NCBI GenBank assembly: GCA_037384885.1
Contig: JARRNO010000009.1
Location: 1 to 39,172 of the forward strand
From: JARRNO01 sp037384885
Lineage (GTDB): Bacteria > Acidobacteriota > UBA4820 > DSQY01
Reading direction: 5' to 3'
Length of the DNA: 39,172 nt
Below the pieces are notes generated by a model. The model was not told the DNA's origin. It made no database searches and saw only the letters and a list, made by a program, of their open reading frames with translations. Position 1 is the stretch's first letter. The number at the start of each line of letters is the position of its first letter. A program made the position numbers and the translations under genes. Below, one piece after another: positions 1-6,793 of the stretch.

Positions 1-1
1 C

Positions 2-481
2 CTGGAAGAAACAGAAACCCTCATGGACCAGGTCGAAGGGGAAACCGATCTGGCAAAACTCTTCCCGGCGGCGCGAGAAGCGCGCGCCGCCCCCAAGGGC
101 CGGGCCCGCCGGCAACTGCCCCGAGGCGTTGTCGAAGTGTCCCTTCCGCTGGGCTACTCGGGTTACGCGGGAAAATCCGCGGAAGGGAACGAGATCGTCA
201 CCTTCCGGATCGGGCGCGGTTCGGACTTCTGGTTTCACGCCGCCGACTATCCCGGCTGTCATGTGGTGGTGAAGAACCCGGAGCGTCTGGAAAGCCTCCC
301 CCGGCAGGTGGAAATCGCCGCCGCGCTGCATGCGGCGCGTTTCAGCGGCGCCCCTCCCGGCAACCGCCTCGCCGTTTCCACGACCCAATGCAAGCATTTG
401 AGGAAGATCAAAGGGGAAAAGGGCCGCGTGATGATGGCCAGCGCGAGAACCGTTCTCGTTGACCTGCCCGCCAGCGGGTGA
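2..481 (+). CDS. rqcH: RqcH/NFACT family protein, C-terminal part (5' end outside window)
   Basis: The reading frame is open from the left edge and ends in TGA at 479-481, so this is the 3' end of a longer gene; the ATG at 23 is internal. What remains is an NFACT-R (DUF814) RNA-binding domain. The diagnostic stretch is GK-x-x-x-GNE-x-x-TF followed by a D-x-WFH-x-x-x-x-PG-x-HVV block, then an Ala-rich helix and a K-H-x-x-K segment near the end. In characterised members (RqcH/Rqc2, FbpA) the protein binds the obstructed 50S subunit with tRNA-Ala and drives alanine tailing in ribosome-associated quality control, in the cytoplasm. The N-terminal NFACT-N and coiled-coil parts are not visible. The next gene starts 24 bp later with its own likely promoter inside this 3' end. 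Family assignment is firm; the full-length role is inferred. Confidence 0.82.
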   Translation: MEETETLMDQVEGETDLAKLFPAAREARAAPKGRARRQLPRGVVEVSLPLGYSGYAGKSAEGNEIVTFRIGRGSDFWFHAADYPGCHVVVKNPERLESLPRQVEIAAALHAARFSGAPPGNRLAVSTTQCKHLRKIKGEKGRVMMASARTVLVDLPASG

Positions 482-487
482 TATGCT
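459..487 (+). promoter_or_regulatory. Likely sigma70-type promoter for the chemotaxis module
   Basis: TTGACC at 459-464 and TATGCT at 482-487 are separated by exactly 17 bp. Transcription would begin near 494, giving a very short leader that still contains the AGGA/GGAG ribosome-binding sequence at 496-505. The site lies across the end of the upstream NFACT gene. Confidence 0.5.
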
Positions 488-505
488 GAATCTATAGGAT
501 CGGAG

Positions 506-1435
506 ATGACCATGAAGCGTCGCTTTCGCGTTGCATTGTCGGCGGCTTTTTTAATGTTTTTCTTCGCGCTGACCACCGCCGCGTCGGGTGTTTTCATGGT
601 AACCCGCAACGGAGTGAAGGCGTTCGACGAGGCCAAGAACGGCTTTCTCCAGATGGCCTACGCCTACCAGATTCCCAACTTCAATCCCGCCGCGGTGGTG
701 CTCGACGGTTCCAGCGCCGATGACGCCAAGATCCAGGCCCTCAAAGCGAAGGCCCCGGACCTCGTGTTCACCGTCGGGGCATACGCCACCCAGAAGGTCC
801 GCAGCGCCATGCCCGATGTCTGGGTGGTGTACGCCGAAGTCTACTATCCCCAGATCGAGGGCTTCGACAAAGATTCCAAGATGATCGGTGTCGCTTCCCT
901 CGGCCCGCCTCAGAGGCTCTTCAATTTCGTCAAAGAGCTCGACCGCCGAGCCAGGAAAAACTGGGTGCTTCTCCATTCATCGGCCGTCCAGGCAGCCGTT
1001 CCCGCCATCATTTCGAAATTCTCCAACGCCGGCATCAACCTGACGGCCGCCTCCGTTCCCGATGCCTCTCACCTGGCCGGCGTTTTCAACGGCGTGCGTC
1101 AGGACGCGGGGGCGATCCTCATTCTTCCCGATCCGATCACCATGAACCCCGACGCGCTCCGTTTCTTGATTTCCGAGTCCATCAAAGACGGGACACCGCT
1201 CATCACCCTGAACGAATCGCTGGTGGCGAGCGGCGCCCTCTGCGGCGCCTTCTATCCTCCGGACCAGGTGGGCAATACCGCCGCCAAGGTCGCGGAGGAA
1301 ATTCTCAAGGGAAGCCCTCCCCAACAGACCATGATCGACCCCGAAAAGTTCAACACCGCTGTCAACATGATTACCGCCAAGGCGCTGAAGATCAAAATCC
1401 CGAAGGACGTCAACGTGGGGAACACCTATGAGTAG
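506..1435 (+). CDS. ABC-type periplasmic substrate-binding protein (PF04392-like)
   Basis: About 309 residues. The N-terminus is a clear signal peptide (basic MKRR, then a hydrophobic run to about residue 27), so the product should be periplasmic or membrane-anchored. The rest has the two-lobed alternating alpha/beta pattern of the ABC_sub_bind (TrpX-like) family: a DLVFTVGAYAT segment, a VYY-x-x-Q region, a GAILILPDP strand and a C-terminal lobe starting near the PLITLNE stretch. The start may be ATG 506 (AGGA 6 bp upstream) or ATG 512 (GGAG 6 bp upstream). It overlaps the chemoreceptor gene by 8 bp (ATG 1428, TAG 1433-1435), so the two are probably translationally coupled. No ABC permease or ATPase partner is nearby, which favours a role as ligand receptor for the chemoreceptor. 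The ligand is unknown. Confidence 0.75.
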   Translation: MTMKRRFRVALSAAFLMFFFALTTAASGVFMVTRNGVKAFDEAKNGFLQMAYAYQIPNFNPAAVVLDGSSADDAKIQALKAKAPDLVFTVGAYATQKVRSAMPDVWVVYAEVYYPQIEGFDKDSKMIGVASLGPPQRLFNFVKELDRRARKNWVLLHSSAVQAAVPAIISKFSNAGINLTAASVPDASHLAGVFNGVRQDAGAILILPDPITMNPDALRFLISESIKDGTPLITLNESLVASGALCGAFYPPDQVGNTAAKVAEEILKGSPPQQTMIDPEKFNTAVNMITAKALKIKIPKDVNVGNTYE

Positions 1436-3578
1436 GATCCGGGCTTGGCTCGGCAGCGCCTGGTCGTTTCTCGGAGGCAGCATCCGGGGGCAGATCCTCC
1501 TGGTATTGATCGTGCTGCTTTTTCTGGGCTCGGTCTCACAGGCCGTGCTCTTTTATGTGAAGGCAAGATCGGTCGCCCTCAGCCAGATCCGAGAGTCCTA
1601 CAAAAGCCTCGGCCTGATGGTGGGTGGTTTGTCCGCCTACGACATCCAGTTTAACAAAGAAGGCCTCCAGCGGACCCTGGAGAGCATGACGAAAAACGAC
1701 AGCAACCTGCTGTGGGTGGAGTTCGCCGACGACGCGGGACAAGCCATCAAGCAGGGCGGCGAACTGAAGAGCAGCCCCTACAAGAACCTGGGCGCGCTCG
1801 TTGACAGGGAAACGCTTTCCTACATTCCCACACCCACGGGAAGGGCTCTGCTGGTCCGGGTCCCCATCAAGGCCAGCGCCCCCTCCGCCTCGATCGGAGA
1901 ATTGGGATTCCCGGCCCCTTCGGCGCCCGCGGCCAACGCAAAGACAAACTTGGGCGAACTGCGCCTGGTAGTGAGCCTCGGGGCGCTTTCCACTCTCAAA
2001 CGAAGCTATCTCATTTTCGGCGTTCTCGCCGTGCTCGTCGTGCTCCTGCTCGGGACTTTTCTATCGTATCTGGTCACCCGCTACCTCGTGGCGCCCATCT
2101 ACAAGTTGTCCTCCCTGGCCCAAGAAATCGCCTCCGGCAACCTGCGGGTATCGGAAGAGGCGGCCAGACGCCATGATGAGCTGGGACGCCTGACTACGAC
2201 CTTTAAAGAGATGGCGGGCAACCTGAGCGGAATGATCGGCCAGATCCGAGGCGCCTTCCAGCGCGTGGAGGAGGATACGAACACCTTCCGCGTCCACCTG
2301 GGACACACCCTGGAAAACACCGGGACACAGGACGCCGCGGCCCAGCAGGTGGCCGCCCACATCAGCGCCATCCAGGACTCGGTCAAGGAAGTCTCGGGAT
2401 TGATGGAAGGGCTGTCGCAGCTGTCCGAGGAAGTCAGCGCCTCCGTCCTTGAAATGGTGGCAAGCATCGATCAGATCGCCGCCAGCGCGGACGGCTTGAC
2501 CGAGTCGGTCAACCAGGCCCAGGAAACCCTCTCCCAGAACGTGCAGGGCATCCAGCGGATCGATGATTCGGCGGAGACGCTCAATCGGTTCGTCGAGGAG
2601 ACTTCCGCGGCGATCACAGAGATGGAAAGCAACATCCTTCAGATCAAGCAGAACGTGGAAGACACACGGAAAGCCACGGAAGACGCCGTACGCGAGGCGG
2701 AGGGCGGTGTCCAGGTGGTGGAACGCTCCACAGGAAGCATCGAAGCGCTGCAAGGCAGCTTCGGCCGGACGGTGGAGACCATGAAACACCTCGGCGAACG
2801 CAGCGAGGAAATCGGGAATGTTCTCGCGGTGATAGACGAAGTGATGGAACAGACGCACCTGCTCGCACTCAACGCCGCGATCATTGCGGCCCAGGCGGGC
2901 GAGCACGGCAAAGCCTTCGCCGTCGTGGCCGACGAGATCCGTGACCTTGCGGAAAAGACTTCCGTGTCCACCCGCGAGATTTCGGAGATCATCTCCACCG
3001 TTCAGAAGGAAGTGCAGCAGGCGGTGACGGCCGTGTCCTCGCAAAGCGACGTGGTGGCCGAAACAGTCAAGGCGTCCGGCGAAACAGGCTCGTCCTTCAA
3101 GCGCATCCGCCAGTCGGTAGAACCGACCATGCAGATGGTCCAGGAAATCGTCCGGGCCACCGAGGAACAGTCAAAAGGCGCCACCGCCATCGTCCGTTCC
3201 ATCGACCAGGTCCGGGAACTCACCCACCAGCTCCGAGAGGCCACGCGCGAACAGTCCTCAGGCAGCCAGGAGATCCTGGAAGCGGTCAAACGCATCCGGT
3301 CGCTGTCCGAAGAAGTCAAGCGGGCGACACGCGAGCAGAGTACAGGCTCCAATCTGATCCGCCAGGCCATGGATCAACTGACCAACGCCGTTTCCGGCGT
3401 CATGTCCCAAACCCGCACCCAGACGGAAGCCACCGGGGGCGCGGAGTCCTCTCTCGAAGGGTTCCGGGAGGCGAGCCGGGCCAGCGTGCAGAACATCCAG
3501 GAGGCGTCCAAGCAGGTTGAATCGCTGGCGGAAAGAGCCGATGAAGTCCGCCGTGAGATGGACAGGTTCCGCACCTGA
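1428..3578 (+). CDS. Methyl-accepting chemotaxis protein
   Basis: A 716-residue transmembrane chemoreceptor. TM1 spans about 22-44, a periplasmic sensor region about 45-193, TM2 about 194-216, a HAMP domain about 217-270, and a long Gln/Glu/Ser-rich coiled-coil signalling domain to the end. The hairpin tip that contacts CheA/CheW lies around 470-510 (MEQTHLLALNAAI..., then FAVVADEIRDLAEKT). At the tip the usual NAAIEAARAGE is NAAIIAAQAGE, with Ile486 in place of the conserved Glu; I recall this variant from deltaproteobacterial receptors. There is no C-terminal NWETF-type CheR tether. It is coupled to the binding-protein gene upstream and followed 33 bp later by cheW, so the trio is likely one sensory unit. 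No cheA, cheR, cheB or cheY is in the window. Confidence 0.93.
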   Translation: MSRIRAWLGSAWSFLGGSIRGQILLVLIVLLFLGSVSQAVLFYVKARSVALSQIRESYKSLGLMVGGLSAYDIQFNKEGLQRTLESMTKNDSNLLWVEFADDAGQAIKQGGELKSSPYKNLGALVDRETLSYIPTPTGRALLVRVPIKASAPSASIGELGFPAPSAPAANAKTNLGELRLVVSLGALSTLKRSYLIFGVLAVLVVLLLGTFLSYLVTRYLVAPIYKLSSLAQEIASGNLRVSEEAARRHDELGRLTTTFKEMAGNLSGMIGQIRGAFQRVEEDTNTFRVHLGHTLENTGTQDAAAQQVAAHISAIQDSVKEVSGLMEGLSQLSEEVSASVLEMVASIDQIAASADGLTESVNQAQETLSQNVQGIQRIDDSAETLNRFVEETSAAITEMESNILQIKQNVEDTRKATEDAVREAEGGVQVVERSTGSIEALQGSFGRTVETMKHLGERSEEIGNVLAVIDEVMEQTHLLALNAAIIAAQAGEHGKAFAVVADEIRDLAEKTSVSTREISEIISTVQKEVQQAVTAVSSQSDVVAETVKASGETGSSFKRIRQSVEPTMQMVQEIVRATEEQSKGATAIVRSIDQVRELTHQLREATREQSSGSQEILEAVKRIRSLSEEVKRATREQSTGSNLIRQAMDQLTNAVSGVMSQTRTQTEATGGAESSLEGFREASRASVQNIQEASKQVESLAERADEVRREMDRFRT

Positions 3579-3611
3579 TTTGAACCGGATGCAACCGGAG
3601 GATCCCGTTTC

Positions 3612-4148
3612 GTGCCCGAATTCGAAAGCCCCTTCGCCCTCAAGAAAACCCAGCCGGAAGAAGAACGGCTTCTCCTGCTCGGGTTTTCTCTGGGCGACCA
3701 GTCCTACGCCCTCGAGGTCCCCTCTCTCAGGGAAATCGTCCGCATCCCCAAGATTTTCTCCGTTCCGAGGGCGCCGGCCTTCATCAAAGGCGTCATCGAC
3801 CTGAGAGGCGAAATCGTGCCCGTGATCGATCTTCGGGAACGCTTCGGCCTGGGAACCGTTGACCTGGCCAAGGGCCGGATCATCATCTGCGTGCCGGGCT
3901 TCCAGCCGGCCGGCTTTCTCGTAGACCGGGCCCGGGAGGTCTTTTCGGCGGCCCGGCAGGACGTCAAAGAGACCCCCGGCATGCTTCACGAAACCGTCAT
4001 GCCTTTCGTCAAAGGGATGGTTCACTCGAAGGACAACCTCTATTATATTCTCCACGCCTCGCTGCTTTTGACCGAAAAGGAACAGGAGGCGCTCGCCGCC
4101 ACACGAAATTGGAAAAAGGCGCCCAGCCATGGCCGGAAGCGCAAGTGA
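3612..4148 (+). CDS. cheW: CheW-like chemotaxis adaptor
   Basis: 178 residues, GTG start with a GGAGG-type site about 10 bp upstream. The CheW fold is recognised from the LLLGFSLGDQSYALEV opening strand, the REIVRIP segment and the hallmark GVIDLRGEIVPVIDLR (about residues 60-76). CheW bridges the receptor signalling tip and the CheA kinase at the cytoplasmic face of the membrane. The position directly after the receptor indicates a dedicated adaptor for it. About 20 N-terminal and 30 C-terminal residues extend beyond the core; the C-terminal tail is basic. The last 20 bp overlap the start of the next gene. Confidence 0.9.
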   Translation: MPEFESPFALKKTQPEEERLLLLGFSLGDQSYALEVPSLREIVRIPKIFSVPRAPAFIKGVIDLRGEIVPVIDLRERFGLGTVDLAKGRIIICVPGFQPAGFLVDRAREVFSAARQDVKETPGMLHETVMPFVKGMVHSKDNLYYILHASLLLTEKEQEALAATRNWKKAPSHGRKRK

Positions 4149-4800
4149 CCCATCCCCAAGCGCCGCGGACCGGGTGGAGGGCGCGCTTCTCGACCCCTTC
4201 CTCTCTCTTCGCGCCTGTGAAAATACTCTGAAGCGATGGGCCGGCAACGGCGTCCGGCGGGTTGTCGCGCAACCGGCCGTTCTGGCCGCCGTTCATCCTG
4301 AACTTTATCCTGACGTGCGCTTCGTGGGTGTGGTAGGATACCCGTCCGGCGGCCAGACGCTGACCAGCAAGCGGGTCGAGGTTCTCGAATGCCTGCGGCT
4401 GAAAGCCTCTTGTGCCTCGGTGGTGCTGGCGCACAGCCTGTTGGCCGATATGGACGCCGTAGGGGTGCGGGCCGAGCTGAAGCAGCTGTTGGAAACCGCG
4501 CCCGAGCTTGAGATGGAATTTATCGTGGAGTGGGGGGCTCTCGACGAACAGAGCCGGACCTGGTTCTTGAGAATGATCAAGGACCACAGGCCGGCGGCGG
4601 TGAGAGCCGGGACCGGCGTCTATACGGCGCTTCCTTCGCCCGGAACGATCCGCGAGGTCCGTTCCAGACTTGACCGGAAAGTCGCCCTCCACGTTCTTGT
4701 ACCCGACGACATGATCGAACGGGCCGGAGATTTTATCGGTGCGGGCGCGGACCGGATCCAGAGCAGCCGGCCTGAGGAGGCGATCCGGGTTCTCTCATGA
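4129..4800 (+). CDS. DeoC/LacD aldolase-like TIM-barrel protein lacking catalytic lysines
   Basis: 223 residues. The layout follows deoxyribose-phosphate aldolase: a VGVVGYPSGGQTLTSKRVE stretch (DeoC has a VIGFPxG...K..E block), a GTG after the position of the Schiff-base lysine, and a closing GADRIQSS (DeoC GADRIGxS). The residues that do chemistry in DeoC are not there: the KTSTG lysine is Arg159, the second KASGG lysine is His188, and the catalytic Asp of the E-x-D-x-V strand looks like Ser. I therefore read it as an aldolase-fold protein with lost or changed chemistry. It overlaps cheW by 20 bp and the next gene by 4 bp (ATGA), so it is co-translated with both. ATG 4129 has only a weak ribosome-binding site. 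The alignment was made by eye. Confidence 0.6.
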   Translation: MAGSASDPSPSAADRVEGALLDPFLSLRACENTLKRWAGNGVRRVVAQPAVLAAVHPELYPDVRFVGVVGYPSGGQTLTSKRVEVLECLRLKASCASVVLAHSLLADMDAVGVRAELKQLLETAPELEMEFIVEWGALDEQSRTWFLRMIKDHRPAAVRAGTGVYTALPSPGTIREVRSRLDRKVALHVLVPDDMIERAGDFIGAGADRIQSSRPEEAIRVLS

Positions 4801-5840
4801 GTAAAAAGCAGATCATTTTCTGGATCGGAAGCATCCTGCTCTCGATCCTCCTCCTCTACCTTTTTCTTCGCGACGCTCACCTGGCCGACGTCTGGCGGGA
4901 GCTGAAGAATGTCAGCATCCCCCTTGTCGCCCTGGCGGTCTGCGGCGAAATCGTTTCCATCCTCTTTCGATCCTACCGCTGGGGCATCCTCCTGAAGCCG
5001 GTCCAGAAACACGTCCGGTTCAGTTCGCTCCTGAAGGCCACGAATCTCTCCTTTACCCTTTCGGGGCTTTTCCCGGGCCGCATTGGGGAAGTCGCCAGGC
5101 CTTTTCTGCTTTCCCGTTGGGAAAACATGCCTTTCGGACCGGTGCTCGCCTCGGTCATGCTCGAAAGGGGGATGGACCTCTTCGCCATCGTTGCGCTGTG
5201 GTTCGTCTTCGTTTTTTTCGGCAGCAGCGGACTCCCCGTGAAGGCCCACGAAACCATGCGCATCGTGAGCGACGCCTCCTGGCCCCTCCTCGTGCTCTGC
5301 GTTGCAGCGATGGTCTTTATGTGGTGGCTCGCTCCCCGTAGAAAAGTGCTCCAGCGATGGAGCCGGAGAAGCGAAAAGCTCCGCCGTTACCCCCTTGTCA
5401 AGAAGGTTCTTAATTTTTTCTTCCGTTTCGCCGAAGGGCTGGGCAGCTTTCGCAAGAAGCGCATGATCCTTTTCATCACCTTCCTCTCGCTCATGGTCTG
5501 GCTTCCCGTGGCTTTCACCGCCGGAGTGGTGCTCTCCGCGCTGAAGCTCCCTCTCCCCTGGGGCGCTTCCCTGCTCCTGCTGACCTTCGTCTCCCTCGGC
5601 GCCGTCATTCCAACGCCGGGCGGAGTCGGCGGCGTGCACAAGGCCATCCAGATGGCGCTCATCATTTTCTACTTCGTGTCTGAAGACGCCGCCGTTTCGG
5701 CCGGCATTCTATGTCACGCCGCCATGTTCTTCCCGGGAATACTCTGGGGCCTGGGCTACCTGGTGGCGGGCAGGGTCTCGCTGTCCGAGCTGCGGCAGGC
5801 CACGCGTGAATCGGGTCACTTGAATAACCAGGAACGGTAG
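4797..5840 (+). CDS. UPF0104 / lysylphosphatidylglycerol-synthase-TM family integral membrane protein
   Basis: 347 residues with about eight hydrophobic helices. Family markers are the GLFPGRIGEVARP loop (about residues 92-105) and the PTPGGVGGVHKA loop (about 271-284), both typical of the LPG_synthase_TM/AglD/YbhN group. Members act as lipid-handling or flippase-like proteins; the MprF version pairs with a synthase domain, which is absent here. The start ATG overlaps the upstream stop (ATGA), with translation probably coupled. The C-terminus is short and polar. Substrate cannot be told from sequence. Confidence 0.8.
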   Translation: MSKKQIIFWIGSILLSILLLYLFLRDAHLADVWRELKNVSIPLVALAVCGEIVSILFRSYRWGILLKPVQKHVRFSSLLKATNLSFTLSGLFPGRIGEVARPFLLSRWENMPFGPVLASVMLERGMDLFAIVALWFVFVFFGSSGLPVKAHETMRIVSDASWPLLVLCVAAMVFMWWLAPRRKVLQRWSRRSEKLRRYPLVKKVLNFFFRFAEGLGSFRKKRMILFITFLSLMVWLPVAFTAGVVLSALKLPLPWGASLLLLTFVSLGAVIPTPGGVGGVHKAIQMALIIFYFVSEDAAVSAGILCHAAMFFPGILWGLGYLVAGRVSLSELRQATRESGHLNNQER

Positions 5841-5865
5841 GTTAGACTCACGCCGGGGGTGAAAC

Positions 5866-6342
5866 GTGCGCTGTCCCTTCTGTGGCCATCACGAAGACAA
5901 GGTCGTCGATTCCCGCGAAGTAGGCGGAGGCGCGTCCATCCGCCGCAGGCGCGAATGTCTCGGCTGCCACCATCGTTATACCTCCTATGAACGGATTGAA
6001 CTGGGCCCCTACCGCGTCATCAAGAAGGACCAGCGCCGGGAGGACTTCGACCGGAACAAGCTCATGAGCGGTCTTCTCAAGGCCTGCGAAAAGAGGGCGG
6101 TTCCGGTCGCCGAGGTCGAGTCCATCGTCAACGAAGTGGAGGTCCGGCTGCAGGAGTCTCCCAGCCGTGAACTATCCACCAAGGATATCGGGACCCTTGT
6201 CATGGACAGGCTCAAGGTGCTTGATCAGGTCGCATACGTTCGGTTCGCAAGTGTTTACCGCCAGTTTAGCGACGCGAGCGAGTTTCTCGAAGAGATCAAG
6301 AGATTGGTTGAAACCCAGCGCGACGTTAAGGAGGCGGACTGA
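5866..6342 (+). CDS. nrdR: Transcriptional repressor NrdR
   Basis: 158 residues (usual length about 150). It begins with a four-cysteine zinc ribbon, Cys3, Cys6, Cys31 and Cys34 (CPFC ... CLGC), followed by HHRYTSYERIE and an ATP-cone domain from about residue 49 (VIKKDQRREDFDRNKL, later VAYVRFASVYRQF). NrdR senses ATP/dATP and represses ribonucleotide reductase genes. The start is GTG 5866, chosen because the zinc ribbon begins immediately after it and GGGGGTG lies 5 bp upstream. Its TGA overlaps the ATG of the next gene (TGATG), so nrdR, hsp20 and lon form a compact unit. No reductase gene is visible in the window. Confidence 0.95.
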   Translation: MRCPFCGHHEDKVVDSREVGGGASIRRRRECLGCHHRYTSYERIELGPYRVIKKDQRREDFDRNKLMSGLLKACEKRAVPVAEVESIVNEVEVRLQESPSRELSTKDIGTLVMDRLKVLDQVAYVRFASVYRQFSDASEFLEEIKRLVETQRDVKEAD

Positions 6343-6791
6343 TGCGTCAGATGCTGACCTCTTTCGTCGAGCTTCTGCAGCTTCAGGCCGAAATCAACCG
6401 GCTTTTCGAAGCCTTGCAGACGCTGCAGGACGAACAGGCGGGGCCGGATGTGGGCTTTTCCCCGCCGTACGACGTCATCGAATCCGAAGAGGCGATTTTC
6501 GTGGAGATGGACCTGCCCGGCGTCGACAGCCGCACCCTGAAGGTCTCCGTCAAAGAGGCTCTGGTTACGGTTGAAGGCGAACGGAGCCGCTTGAACCACC
6601 CGGGAATTCGGGCCTATCACCTGATGGAAAGAGACCACGGGCACTTCAGCCGCACCTTCCGGATCGACGGCGCCGTCAATACCCACCGCGCCGAAGCCCA
6701 TTTCCGGCTTGGCGTCCTCACGCTGCGCTTCCCCCGCGTGGCCAACCAGCGCGGCGAAGTGATCACAGTTCCCGTTAATTTTATGGACTAG
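6342..6791 (+). CDS. Hsp20/alpha-crystallin small heat-shock protein
   Basis: 149 residues. The alpha-crystallin domain runs from about residue 40 to 135: PPYDVIESEEAIFVEMDLPGV, a VTVEGER strand, an SRTFRI segment and the signature GVLTLRFPR (about 127-135). The C-terminal V-x-V before the end resembles the I-x-I tail that docks neighbouring subunits. It acts as an ATP-independent holdase for unfolding proteins in the cytoplasm. It starts one base inside the nrdR stop and ends 2 bp before lon, so holdase and protease are likely co-expressed. No CIRCE or other heat-shock operator is visible directly upstream. Confidence 0.92.
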   Translation: MRQMLTSFVELLQLQAEINRLFEALQTLQDEQAGPDVGFSPPYDVIESEEAIFVEMDLPGVDSRTLKVSVKEALVTVEGERSRLNHPGIRAYHLMERDHGHFSRTFRIDGAVNTHRAEAHFRLGVLTLRFPRVANQRGEVITVPVNFMD

Positions 6792-6793
6792 GC

